Assembly (NCBI RefSeq): GCF_003852545.1
Contig: NZ_QAJR01000024.1
Location: 1 to 39,534, forward strand
Source of the DNA: Acidovorax sp. FJL06
GTDB taxonomy: Bacteria > Pseudomonadota > Gammaproteobacteria > Burkholderiales > Burkholderiaceae_C
Length of the DNA stretch: 39,534 nucleotides
Direction of reading: 5' to 3'
Shown here: one piece after another, positions 17,142 through 24,522 of the stretch
How the letters are laid out: every line of letters begins with the position of its first letter
Numbering within the stretch: the first letter of the stretch is position 1
The notes under the pieces: model-generated
The model's database searches: none
The model's input: only the letters and a program-made list of their open reading frames with translations
Told to the model about the DNA's origin: nothing
Made by a program: the position numbers and the translations under genes

Positions 17142-17730
17142 GGCCCCTCCTCTGCGCCGCATCGTCATTGCCATCTCGGGGGCCAGTGGCGCCGTGTATG
17201 GCGCGCGCCTGCTGCAGGTGCTGCAGGGCCTGCCTGGCATCGAGACGCACCTGGTCGTCTCCGACGCGGGCTGGCGCAACCTGCGCCACGAGATCGACAT
17301 GGAGCGCTCCGCCGTGGAGGCGCTCGCGCACCACGTGCACGATGTGCACAACGTGGGCGCGGCCATTGCGAGCGGCTCGTTCGACTGCCATGCGATGGTG
17401 GTCGCGCCCTGTTCCATGCGCACGCTGGCCGCCATTGCGCATGGGCTGGCCGACAACCTGCTCACCCGCGCGGCCGACGTGGCCCTGAAGGAGCGCCGCC
17501 GCCTGGTGTTGCTGGTGCGCGAGTCGCCCCTGCACCTCGGCCACCTGCGCAACATGGTGGCCGTGACCGAGATGGGCGGCATCGTCTGCCCGCCGCTGCC
17601 CGCCTTCTACCTGCGGCCGCAGACCGTGGGCGACGTGGTGGACTACAGCGTGGCGCGGGTGCTCGACCTGATCGACGTGCCCCACGGCCTGGCGCCGCGC
17701 TGGGCGGGGCTGGAACCGAATGCTCCCTAA
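17134..17730 (+). CDS. ubiX: UbiX flavin prenyltransferase
   Basis: This 198-residue enzyme attaches a dimethylallyl group to FMN to give prenyl-FMN, the cofactor of UbiD. Motifs include 'IAISGASGAVYGARLL' (nucleotide-binding turn), 'LVVSDAGWRN', 'VVAPCSMRTLAAIAHGLADN' and 'RRLVLLVRESPLHLGHLRNM', followed by 'PPLPAFYLRPQTV', all typical of the UbiX/PAD1 family. It overlaps the preceding DGC gene by eight bases and precedes ubiD by 66 bases, an interval occupied by an interspersed palindrome. Its placement links the decarboxylation step to the O2-independent hydroxylation genes upstream. Confidence 0.94.
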   Translation: MAEAPPLRRIVIAISGASGAVYGARLLQVLQGLPGIETHLVVSDAGWRNLRHEIDMERSAVEALAHHVHDVHNVGAAIASGSFDCHAMVVAPCSMRTLAAIAHGLADNLLTRAADVALKERRRLVLLVRESPLHLGHLRNMVAVTEMGGIVCPPLPAFYLRPQTVGDVVDYSVARVLDLIDVPHGLAPRWAGLEPNAP

Positions 17731-17734
17731 TTGA

Positions 17735-17777
17735 TAGCTGTTGGCGCTTGATGGAAAAGCGCTGGCGCCCTGTTTTG
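17735..17777. repeat. Interspersed palindrome family 1, copy B
   Basis: TAGCTGTTGGCGCTTGATGG, then AAAAGCGCTGGCGCC and TGTTTTG, fills the ubiX-ubiD gap. The core GCGCTT/AAGCGC pair is conserved relative to the copy at 8879, while the flanks have drifted. It begins four bases after the ubiX stop. Confidence 0.8.
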
Positions 17778-17796
17778 TTCAAAGACTGGTACTGAT

Positions 17797-19284
17797 ATGG
17801 CCTACCGCGACCTGCGCGACTTCATGGCCCAGCTCGAAGCCACGGGCGACCTGCGCCGCGTGGCGGAGCCGGTTTCGCCCCACCTGGAGATGACCGCGCT
17901 GAGCGACCGTGTACTGCGCGCCGGAGGGCCAGCGCTGCTGTTCGAGCAGCCCACGGGCCACCGCATGCCGGTGCTCACCAACCTGTTCGGCACCACCGCC
18001 CGCGTGGCCCGCGCCATGGGCGTGGCCGACCTGCGCGGCGTGCGCGCTTTGGGCGAATTGCTGGCCACCCTCAAGGAGCCCGAGGCCCCCAAAGGCTTCA
18101 AGGACATGCTGGGCATGGGCCAACTGCTCAAGACCCTGTGGAACATGGCACCCCACACCGTGGCACGCGGCGCGCCCTGCCAGCAGCAAGTGTGGGAGGG
18201 GCCCGATGTCGATCTGGCGCGCCTGCCCGTGCAGCACTGCTGGCCCGGCGACGTGGCACCGCTCATCACCTGGGGCCTGACCATCACGCGCGGCCCGCGC
18301 AAGGCGCGGCAGAACCTGGGCATCTACCGCCAGCAGGTGCTCTCGCGCAACCAGGTCATCGTGCGCTGGCTGGCCCACCGGGGCGGGGCGCTGGACTTTG
18401 CCGACCACTGCGCCGCCCACCCCGGCCAGCCCTACCCCGTGGCCGTGGCGCTGGGGGCCGACCCGGCCACGCTGCTGGGCGCGGTCACGCCCGTGCCCGA
18501 TTCTTTGAGTGAATACCAGTTCGCCGGCCTGCTGCGCGGCGCACGCACCGAGGTGACGCCCGCATTGGGCGTGCCGCTCTCGGTGCCCGCCACCGCCGAG
18601 ATCGTGCTCGAAGGCCATATTCAGCCCGATGCGAACCATGCGACAGGCTGGCAGCATGCGCTGGAAGGGCCGTATGGCGACCACACCGGCTACTACAACG
18701 AATGCGCTGAGTTCCCCGTGCTCACCGTGGACCGCATCACGCTGCGCAAGGACGCGATCTACCACAGCACCTACACCGGCAAACCGCCCGACGAGCCCGC
18801 CGTGCTGGGCCTGGTGATGAACGAGCTGTTCATCCCGCTCTTGCAAAAGCAGTTCCCCGAGATCGTGGACTTCTACCTGCCGCCCGAAGGCTGCAGCTAC
18901 CGCATGGCGGTGGTGAGCATCCGCAAGGCCTACGCGGGCCATGCACGGCGCGTGATGATGGGCGTGTGGAGCCACCTGCGCCAGTTCATGTACACCAAGT
19001 TCATCGTGGTGGTGGATGCCGATGTGGACGTGCGCGACTGGAAGGACGTGATCTGGGCCATCACCACCCGCATGGACCCGGCGCGCGACACGCTGCTGGT
19101 GGAGCACACCCCCATCGACTACCTGGACTTCGCCTCGCCCGTGAGCGGCCTGGGCAGCAAGATGGGGATGGACGCCACGAACAAATGGCCGGGCGAAACC
19201 CAGCGTGAGTGGGGCCGCCCCATGCGCATGGCCGAGGCGGCCACGGCGCGGGCGGAGGCGCTGTTTGTGGCGCTGGGTTTGTGA
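17797..19284 (+). CDS. ubiD: UbiD, prenyl-FMN-dependent 3-polyprenyl-4-hydroxybenzoate decarboxylase
   Basis: This 495-residue enzyme removes the ring carboxylate from 3-polyprenyl-4-hydroxybenzoate in ubiquinone synthesis, using prenyl-FMN made by UbiX. Length equals the E. coli enzyme (497). Recognisable segments are '[21 protein letters not shown]', '[16 protein letters not shown]', '[19 protein letters not shown]' (cofactor and metal region), the '[14 protein letters not shown]' catalytic-acid segment, and '[31 protein letters not shown]'. It is the last gene of the same-strand ubi run. A repeat sits just before it and another repeat follows it; no separate promoter is evident. Confidence 0.95.
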   Translation: MAYRDLRDFMAQLEATGDLRRVAEPVSPHLEMTALSDRVLRAGGPALLFEQPTGHRMPVLTNLFGTTARVARAMGVADLRGVRALGELLATLKEPEAPKGFKDMLGMGQLLKTLWNMAPHTVARGAPCQQQVWEGPDVDLARLPVQHCWPGDVAPLITWGLTITRGPRKARQNLGIYRQQVLSRNQVIVRWLAHRGGALDFADHCAAHPGQPYPVAVALGADPATLLGAVTPVPDSLSEYQFAGLLRGARTEVTPALGVPLSVPATAEIVLEGHIQPDANHATGWQHALEGPYGDHTGYYNECAEFPVLTVDRITLRKDAIYHSTYTGKPPDEPAVLGLVMNELFIPLLQKQFPEIVDFYLPPEGCSYRMAVVSIRKAYAGHARRVMMGVWSHLRQFMYTKFIVVVDADVDVRDWKDVIWAITTRMDPARDTLLVEHTPIDYLDFASPVSGLGSKMGMDATNKWPGETQREWGRPMRMAEAATARAEALFVALGL

Positions 19285-19312
19285 AGCGCGTGCGTGCCGG
19301 ACCACACGCCCT

Positions 19313-19373
19313 CCGTTCGGGCTGAGCCTGTCGACGCCCTGCGCAGCGTTTCGACACGCTCAGCGTGAACGGT
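19313..19373. repeat. Interspersed repeat family 2, paired inverted copy
   Basis: CCGTTCGGGCTGAGCCTGTC (19313 onward) is followed after a short spacer by its partly degenerate inverse, TTTCGACACGCTCAGCGTGA ending ACGG. The left half matches the 26-base element at 9595. It lies between the convergent ubiD and SRAP genes and could form a hairpin terminating both. Confidence 0.75.
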
Positions 19374-19393
19374 GGGGAGGGGGATCAAAGGCC

Positions 19394-20146
19394 TCAGTCC
19401 AGCCACCCCTTGGGCACCTTGTCCGCCTTCTTCTCCACCGGGTTGGCCGTGAGCCACTGCGGTGCGTACTGGCGCATGAACTCCTTGGCCTTGTCGGGCC
19501 GGGCCGTGAGCCAGGCGTCGTAGGCGCCTTCGTTCAGGATGGCGGGCATGCTCTTTTCGCTGCCGGGCTGCTGGTAGCGCTGCAGCAGCGCGTGGTTGTT
19601 GGCGTTCACGGTGAGCAGGCAGTAGCTCACGATCACCTCGCCGTCGCTGCCCTGCCAGCGCGCCCACAGGCCGGCCACGCCCATGGGCTTGCCGTCCACG
19701 CGGGCGATGCGGGTGGGCACGGCCTTGCCGGTGCGGAAGTCGTCTTCATAAAACGCCTGCATGGGCACGATGCAGCGCTGGCCGTTCAGCCATGCGTCGC
19801 GGAACGCCGTGCCGGTGGAGGCCAGGTCGGACTTGGCGTGGGCCAGCTTGGGCGCGCGCAGCTTCGCGTCGGACGCGGACTTGACCCAGTGCGGCACCAG
19901 GCCCCACTGCGCAGGCACCAGCACGCGGGTGGTGTCGGCATCGGCCTGGCCTTCGGCGGTGGGGGCTGCTGTGGCCTCTCCGGCCGCAGGCGGGTGGGCC
20001 ATCGCTGCTGCCGTTGCTGCATGGACGATGAAGCCCCCCGGTTTGCGCGGCCACAGATGGCGCTCGCCCAGTGTGGCAGGGGGTTCCACCGCAAACGCCT
20101 CGCGGTAGCTGTTGGCGGGGTGCAGGGTTTCGTAGTGCGTGCTCAT
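19394..20146 (-). CDS. SRAP-domain protein (HMCES/YedK family), canonical catalytic residues replaced
   Basis: This 250-residue protein has the SRAP fold pattern: 'VLVPAQWGLVPHW', 'AFRDAWLNGQRCIVPMQAFYED', 'GVAGLWARW' and 'YCLLTVNANNHALLQRY...MPAIL'. SRAP proteins link covalently to abasic sites in single-stranded DNA through Cys2. Here the second codon is AGC, so residue 2 is Ser ('MSTHYETL'), and no alternative start supplies a Cys. By eye, the conserved Asn of 'NAR.E' corresponds to His in 'HAKSD', and the catalytic His before the C-terminal 'MPAIL' corresponds to Gln ('RYQQPGSEK'). The active-site Glu in 'FYED' is kept. It may be inactive as a crosslinker or use different chemistry. Residues ~45-72 form an Ala-rich insertion. 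Confidence 0.82.
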   Translation of the reverse strand: MSTHYETLHPANSYREAFAVEPPATLGERHLWPRKPGGFIVHAATAAAMAHPPAAGEATAAPTAEGQADADTTRVLVPAQWGLVPHWVKSASDAKLRAPKLAHAKSDLASTGTAFRDAWLNGQRCIVPMQAFYEDDFRTGKAVPTRIARVDGKPMGVAGLWARWQGSDGEVIVSYCLLTVNANNHALLQRYQQPGSEKSMPAILNEGAYDAWLTARPDKAKEFMRQYAPQWLTANPVEKKADKVPKGWLD

Positions 20147-20182
20147 GGTGCGATGGTACCGGGCGCCAGGGTGATTGATCTA

Positions 20183-20240
20183 GAAAAAATGCCTGCTGGC
20201 GCTTTATGGGTAAGCGCTATCAGCTATGAAAATAGTAGCT
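20183..20240. repeat. Interspersed palindrome family 1, copy C
   Basis: AAAAAATGCCTGCTGGCGCT, then TTATGGGTAAGCGCTATCAG and CTATGAAAATAGTAGC, share the GCGCTT/AAGCGC core and the AGCTAT flank with the other copies. It stands in the upstream region of the acyl-CoA dehydrogenase gene, not after a stop codon. Confidence 0.8.
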
Positions 20241-20242
20241 AC

Positions 20243-20266
20243 TGCATGCATGCATGCATGCATGCA
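20243..20266. repeat. Tetranucleotide tract (TGCA)6
   Basis: Six uninterrupted TGCA units stand 95 bases before the ATG of the acyl-CoA dehydrogenase gene and directly after repeat copy C. Each unit is self-complementary. The tract is long enough to change copy number by slippage. Confidence 0.9.
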
Positions 20267-20360
20267 GGCCGGGCATGGCGTCGCCCGGGCGCGTGACCTG
20301 GGTCAAGCCCGGTGTCGCATGGGTTGTGACGCGTGCCGGCGCGGTTTTCACAATGGCCCC

Positions 20361-21650
20361 ATGGACTTCGCACCCTCATCCCTGGCCCGTGAACTGCATG
20401 AACGCCTCACGGCCTTTATGGACCGCTATCTGCTGCCCTACAACGCCGCCTGGCATGCGGCCGTGGCGGCGGGCGACTACCCGCCGCCGTTCCTGGACGA
20501 CCTCAAGGCCCTGGCGCTGGAAGAAGGCCTGTGGAATTTGTTTTTGCCCACGCTGCGGGAGGACGAGCCGGGCACGCGCCTGTGCAACCTCGACTATGCG
20601 CCGCTGGCCGAGGCCATGGGCCGCCTGCCCTGGGCGGCCGAGGTGTTCAACTGCCAGGCACCGGACACCGGCAACATCGAGCTGCTGCACCGCTTTGCCA
20701 CACCCGCGCAGCGCGCGCGCTGGCTGCAGCCGCTGCTGCAGGGGCAGACGCGCTCGGCCTTTGCGATGAGCGAGCCCGATGTGGCCTCGTCCGACCCCAC
20801 CAACCTGCAGACCACGGTGCGGCGGGAGGGCGATGCGCTGGTGCTCAGCGGCCGCAAGTGGTTCATCACCGGCGCGGCCCACCCGCGCTGCAGGCTGCTC
20901 ATCGTGCTGTGCCGCAATGCAGACGCCGATGGCGCATCCAGCCACGCGCGCCACAGCATGGTGCTGGTGCCCGCCGATGCACCGGGCGTGTCGATCGTGC
21001 GCAACATCAGCGTGCTGCACCACCACGCGCCCGAAGGGCACTGCGAGATCCTGCTGCAGGGCGTGCGGGTGCCTGCCGACCACCTGCTGGGCGACTGGGG
21101 CGCGGGTTTTGCGATGGCGCAGGCGCGGCTGGGCCCGGGCCGGGTGCACCACTGCATGCGCACCATCGGCCAGTGCGAACTGGCGCTGCGCCTGGCCACC
21201 GAGCGCGCGCTGGAGCGCACGGCCTTTGGCAAGCCGCTGGCCGAGCAGGCCAACGTGCAGGAGTGGCTGGCCGAGTCGCGCATCGAGATCGACCAGGCGC
21301 GGCTTTTGGTGCTGCACGCGGCCTGGCTGCTGGACCAGGGCGATGCAGCCGATGCGCGCCAGGTGCGGGCCCAGGTGGCCGCCATCAAGCTGGTGGCCGC
21401 GCGCCTGCAGCAGCGGGTGGTGGACCGTGCCATGCAGATTTTTGGTGCCATGGGCCTGTCGCCCGACACACCGCTGGCCGCGTTCTGGACCTGGGGCCGC
21501 GCGCTGCGCCTGATGGACGGGCCCGATGAGGTGCACCTGCGCACGGTGGCGCGGCACGAACTGGCCCGGGCGCGTGCAGGGCTGGGGGATTCTGGCGCCT
21601 GGTTCACCACGCCCGAGCAGATGCGTGCACCGCCGCACTTGAGCACTTGA
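20361..21650 (+). CDS. Acyl-CoA dehydrogenase family protein
   Basis: This 429-residue flavoprotein has the three-part acyl-CoA dehydrogenase layout: an N-terminal helical domain ('LHERLTAFMDRYLLPYNAAW'), a middle beta domain with 'SAFAMSEPDVASSDPTNLQT' and 'LSGRKWFITGAAHPRC' (FAD contact), and a C-terminal helical domain with 'ARLGPGRVHHCMRTIGQCELAL', 'RTAFGKPLAEQANVQEWLAE' and 'IFGAMGLSPDTPLAAFWTWGRALRLMDGPDEVH'. The sequence is closest in feel to the ACAD10/11-type long and branched-chain enzymes; the substrate is not determinable. ATG at 20361 is chosen because it gives the normal family N-terminus, although the frame is open upstream. Three tandem eight-base units span its stop codon. 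Confidence 0.9.
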   Translation: MDFAPSSLARELHERLTAFMDRYLLPYNAAWHAAVAAGDYPPPFLDDLKALALEEGLWNLFLPTLREDEPGTRLCNLDYAPLAEAMGRLPWAAEVFNCQAPDTGNIELLHRFATPAQRARWLQPLLQGQTRSAFAMSEPDVASSDPTNLQTTVRREGDALVLSGRKWFITGAAHPRCRLLIVLCRNADADGASSHARHSMVLVPADAPGVSIVRNISVLHHHAPEGHCEILLQGVRVPADHLLGDWGAGFAMAQARLGPGRVHHCMRTIGQCELALRLATERALERTAFGKPLAEQANVQEWLAESRIEIDQARLLVLHAAWLLDQGDAADARQVRAQVAAIKLVAARLQQRVVDRAMQIFGAMGLSPDTPLAAFWTWGRALRLMDGPDEVHLRTVARHELARARAGLGDSGAWFTTPEQMRAPPHLST

Positions 21651-21660
21651 GCGCTTGAGC
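21637..21660. repeat. Three tandem eight-base units across a stop codon
   Basis: ACTTGAGC, ACTTGAGC and GCTTGAGC run in tandem; the acyl-CoA dehydrogenase stop TGA (21648-21650) is in the second unit. Loss or gain of a unit would shift the frame at the extreme C-terminus. Confidence 0.7.
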
Positions 21661-21752
21661 GCGTGACGGGGGCGCTTTGCGCACGCTGCACTTGGCAGCC
21701 CGGGGCGGCTTGGAGATACTGGCCACCATTCCCCACTCTGGAAGACCACGCT

Positions 21753-22313
21753 ATGCACCCGCCTGCGATTGCCCTGACCACGGCTGTGTTGTTGATCGGC
21801 GCTTTGGCCCCTGCCCACGCCCAGGTGCAGAAGATGCGCCCCGGGCTGTGGGAGCACAGCGTGGTGATGAAAAGCGAGAGCGGCCAGATGGAGGCGGCCA
21901 TGGCGCAGATGCAGAAGTCCCTGGCCGGCATGACGCCCGCGCAACGCCAGCAGATGGAACAGATGCTGGCCCAGAAGGGCGTGGCCCTGGGGGCGGGCGG
22001 CAGCACCAGCACGGTGAAGGTGTGCATCAGCCCCGAGCAGGCCGACCTGGACCGCATTCCTGCGCAGGAGGGCTGCACGCAGACCGTGCAGCGCATCGGG
22101 CCGAACGCCGTGACCATGCGCTTCAGTTGCCAGGGTGCGCAGGGGCAGCCGCCCACCCTGGGCGAGGGCACCCTGACCTTCAACGGCCCCACGGCCTACA
22201 CGGGCCAGTTCAAGGTCCAGACCAGCGCCCACGGCAAGCCCGACCAGCTGGACATGGCACAGACCGGCAAGTGGCTGGCTGCCGATTGCGGCGCGCTCAA
22301 ACCCGCGCGTTGA
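21753..22313 (+). CDS. DUF3617 family exported protein
   Basis: This 186-residue protein has a clear signal peptide ('MHPPAIALTTAVLLIGALAPAHAQ', cleavage after AHA). It then has the DUF3617 opening 'MRPGLWEHSVVM', two conserved cysteines ('VKVCISPEQ' and 'EGCTQTV'), and a C-terminal beta-rich part with 'FSCQGAQG' and 'GKWLAADCG'. A Met/Gln-rich helical stretch (residues ~45-75, 'MEAAMAQMQKSLAGMTPAQR') is inserted after the opening. The family is periplasmic and of unknown function. ATG at 21753 was chosen because it begins the signal peptide. The 3' end overlaps the convergent diguanylate cyclase gene by 17 bases. Confidence 0.85.
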   Translation: MHPPAIALTTAVLLIGALAPAHAQVQKMRPGLWEHSVVMKSESGQMEAAMAQMQKSLAGMTPAQRQQMEQMLAQKGVALGAGGSTSTVKVCISPEQADLDRIPAQEGCTQTVQRIGPNAVTMRFSCQGAQGQPPTLGEGTLTFNGPTAYTGQFKVQTSAHGKPDQLDMAQTGKWLAADCGALKPAR

Positions 22314-23457
22314 GGGGCGGCCCTGCGGCGGGCCTCGGCCCGCTGGGCGCCACCACCCACCGGTTGCGCCCCAGGGCCTTGGCGGTGTAGAGCGCCTGGT
22401 CGGCACGCTCGAGCGTGTGCACCACGGTGTCGCCCGCCATGTGCAAGGCCACGCCCGCCGATACCGACATGCGCAACGTGCCTGTGGCGTGGGGGATCTC
22501 CAGCGCCTCCACCGCCAGCCGGACGCGTTCGAGCAGCTCGCGCGCGTCGTCCAGGGGGGTGTCGCAGAGCATCAGCACGAACTCTTCGCCGCCCCAGCGG
22601 GCCAGTACATCGGTGTCGCGCACGCTGGCGCGCACGGTGCCGGCAAAGGCCTGCAGCGCGCGGTCGCCCATGGCGTGGCCGTGCTGGTCGTTGATGGGCT
22701 TGAAATGGTCGATGTCGAGCTGCGCCAGCAGCAGGGGGCGGCCGCTGCGCAGGCTGCGGCGGTGTTCCAGCTGCATCAGGTCCAGCATGGCGCGGCGGTT
22801 GAGCAGCCCGGTCAGCTCGTCGCGCGTGGCCAGTTCGCGGTTGATGTCCAGCGCCTGGGCCAGGGCCTCGCGCTGCTGCTGCAGCCGCGCACGGATGCGG
22901 TGGATGCGCAGGTTCAGCGCGATGCAGCCCACCAGCACGATGACCACCATCAGCGCATAGGCGGTGTCGAGGTAGCCCAGCGGGTCGGCCCTGAAACGGG
23001 TGGCGGCCCCGATGGCGCAGGCGAAGGCCAGCAGCGCATAGGTGCCGATGCCGATCACCTCGGCCACCGTGAGGCCGAAGGTGCCAAAGAACAGGATCAT
23101 GGCCAGCACGCTGGGCACCAGCCCGCGTGCCTCGCCCGCCAGCACATAGGCCACGGCGCCGCTGGTGATGGTCCAGGCCATCTGGGGCAGGGTGAGCGAG
23201 GGGTCGCGCAGCTGCAGGGTGGCCCCCGAGCGGATGAACGCCGCCATCACGGCCAGCCCGCCCACCGACAGGGCGGCCCACCAGTGCACGGCAGGCCTGT
23301 CCACCGCCGTGCTGGCATGCGCCACCAGCAGCATCACGCCTGCGCTGCTGACCATCAGCAGCAGGGCCAGCAACGCCATGCCGACCAGCGTGGCCCGCCG
23401 GGGATCGGTGGAGAGGATCACGTCCCTGAGGCGCTGCCTGCGGGAGGGGTGGCGCAA
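22297..23457 (-). CDS. Membrane diguanylate cyclase (GGDEF domain), TTG start
   Basis: This 386-residue protein has about six membrane helices (residues ~22-185), a short coiled linker ('RIHRIRARLQQQREALAQAL') and a GGDEF domain. The domain contains 'TRDELTGLLNRRAML', 'QLDIDHFKPINDQHGHAMGD' and the active site RWGGEEF (GGEEF at 289-293). An inhibitory I-site, RDTD, is at 280-283 with standard spacing. The start codon is TTG at 23457; it is supported by AGGAG eight bases upstream and by the absence of a better ATG before the first helix. It converts GTP to cyclic di-GMP; the signal is unknown. It lies downstream of rsmE on the same strand, separated by a 250-base region holding a MITE-like hairpin element. 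Confidence 0.9.
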   Translation of the reverse strand: MRHPSRRQRLRDVILSTDPRRATLVGMALLALLLMVSSAGVMLLVAHASTAVDRPAVHWWAALSVGGLAVMAAFIRSGATLQLRDPSLTLPQMAWTITSGAVAYVLAGEARGLVPSVLAMILFFGTFGLTVAEVIGIGTYALLAFACAIGAATRFRADPLGYLDTAYALMVVIVLVGCIALNLRIHRIRARLQQQREALAQALDINRELATRDELTGLLNRRAMLDLMQLEHRRSLRSGRPLLLAQLDIDHFKPINDQHGHAMGDRALQAFAGTVRASVRDTDVLARWGGEEFVLMLCDTPLDDARELLERVRLAVEALEIPHATGTLRMSVSAGVALHMAGDTVVHTLERADQALYTAKALGRNRWVVAPSGPRPAAGPPLNARV

Positions 23458-23545
23458 GATGGAATCTCCTGCCTGAGGGTGGGGCCTCGCGCGGGGCGCG
23501 GCCGATCGGGCATTCTAGGCCGCAGGGTGCCGTGTGTATAGCGCC

Positions 23546-23710
23546 AGGGAGGCTCTTCACGAACCGAGCGGAAAGTGTGCGCTGCGGATCGGGATGGGCG
23601 GCAAGGCGTCCAGCGCAGCCATAGCCGTAGCTATGGCGAGCATTGACAACGTGGCAGACCGCCCGACACCGCAGATGCACACGGCGCGAGGGTCCGTGAA
23701 GAACATCCCT
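23546..23710. mobile_element. MITE-like long imperfect hairpin element without coding capacity
   Basis: The element is symmetric about position 23628. Outer arms AGGGAGGCTCTTCACG (23546-23561) and the complement of 23695-23710 agree at 14 of 16 positions. Further inside, GTGTGC, TGCGG and GGGCGG on the left (23575-23601) have counterparts on the right in CCGCCC, CCGCA and GCACAC. The centre is a perfect CCATAGC/GCTATGG pair (23619-23625, 23630-23636) with a four-base loop. TATAGC occurs near both ends (23537-23542, 23710-23715), a possible target duplication, though offset by four bases on the left. It directly follows the rsmE stop. Confidence 0.6.
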
Positions 23711-24458
23711 ATAGCAGGGTGAGCGCCGCCAGGGCCGCCAGCGGCGCGGTTTCGGCCCGCAGCACGCGGGGGCCCAGCGTGACGGGGGCAAAGCCGTGCT
23801 GCAGGGCCAGGTCTTCCTCGGCGCTGCTGAGCCCGCCTTCGGGGCCGGAGAGGAACAGCACGGGCTGCGGCACGCCCCCGGGGGCTGCAGCCGCCGCCTG
23901 GTGCAGCGGCGCGGTGCCGGGGCGCAGCGACAGCAGCAGGCGCTGGGCGGGCTTTGCCGTGGGGGCGGCCGGTGCTGCCTGCGTGCGCACCCAGGCCGCG
24001 AGGTCGATGGCGTCGTGCACCCGGGGCACGCGGTTGCGGCCGCATTGCTCGCAGGCGGCCACGGCCACGGCCTGCCAGTGGGCGATCTTCTTGTCGGCGC
24101 GCTCGCCCTTGAGCTTGAGCACGCTGCGTTCGGCCACCAGCGGGGTGATGCTGGCCACGCCGAGTTCGGTGGCCTTTTCCACCAGCCAGTCCATGCGTTC
24201 GTTGGCCGTGATGCCTGCGAGCAGGTGCACGGCGCGGGGCGCCTCGCGCTCCTGCGCGTGGTGTGCGCCCACCTGCACGCGCACATCGCTGCGGCCCATT
24301 TTCAGCACGGTGGCGTCGAACTCGCCTCCTTCGCCGTTGAAGAGCATCAGCGCATCGCCGGGCTGCAGGCGCAGCACCTGCACATGGCGCGCGGCGCCGG
24401 GGGGCAGGTCCAGCTCGGCGCCGGTGCTCAGCGGGGCGGGGCAGTGAAAGCGGGGCAT
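23709..24458 (-). CDS. rsmE: RsmE, 16S rRNA (uracil-1498-N3)-methyltransferase
   Basis: This 249-residue SPOUT-class enzyme methylates U1498 of 16S rRNA with S-adenosylmethionine. It begins 'MPRFHCPAPL' with a PUA-like domain ('PPGAARHVQVLRLQPGDALMLF'). The methyltransferase domain has 'ERMDWLVEKATELGVASITPL', 'CEQCGRNRVP', and the knot motifs 'LFLSGPEGGLSSAEE' and 'VTLGPRVLRAETAPLAAL', both family signatures. A short low-complexity insertion (residues ~160-175, Ala/Pro-rich) is present. The stop codon abuts a MITE-like element. The 5' leader holds an interspersed palindrome (24471-24515) in the 64 bases after amgK, with no clear ribosome site. Confidence 0.93.
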   Translation of the reverse strand: MPRFHCPAPLSTGAELDLPPGAARHVQVLRLQPGDALMLFNGEGGEFDATVLKMGRSDVRVQVGAHHAQEREAPRAVHLLAGITANERMDWLVEKATELGVASITPLVAERSVLKLKGERADKKIAHWQAVAVAACEQCGRNRVPRVHDAIDLAAWVRTQAAPAAPTAKPAQRLLLSLRPGTAPLHQAAAAAPGGVPQPVLFLSGPEGGLSSAEEDLALQHGFAPVTLGPRVLRAETAPLAALAALTLL

Positions 24459-24470
24459 GCTATTGGTTTG

Positions 24471-24515
24471 GTAGCTGTTAGCGCTTGATGGATAAGCGCT
24501 AGAGGCCGATTTTTG
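24471..24515. repeat. Interspersed palindrome family 1, copy D
   Basis: GTAGCTGTTAGCGCTTGATG, then GATAAGCGCTAGAGGCC and GATTTTTG. TAGCGCTT (24479-24486) pairs with AAGCGCTA (24494-24501). It occupies the amgK-rsmE gap, so it would lie in the rsmE leader if the two are co-transcribed. Confidence 0.85.
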
Positions 24516-24522
24516 TCAATCA

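Noticed and set aside
23534-23722. A 62-codon plus-strand frame inside the MITE-like element
   Set aside because: The sequence is explained by the nested inverted repeats; no ribosome site or protein family was seen, and a frame is open on the other strand too.
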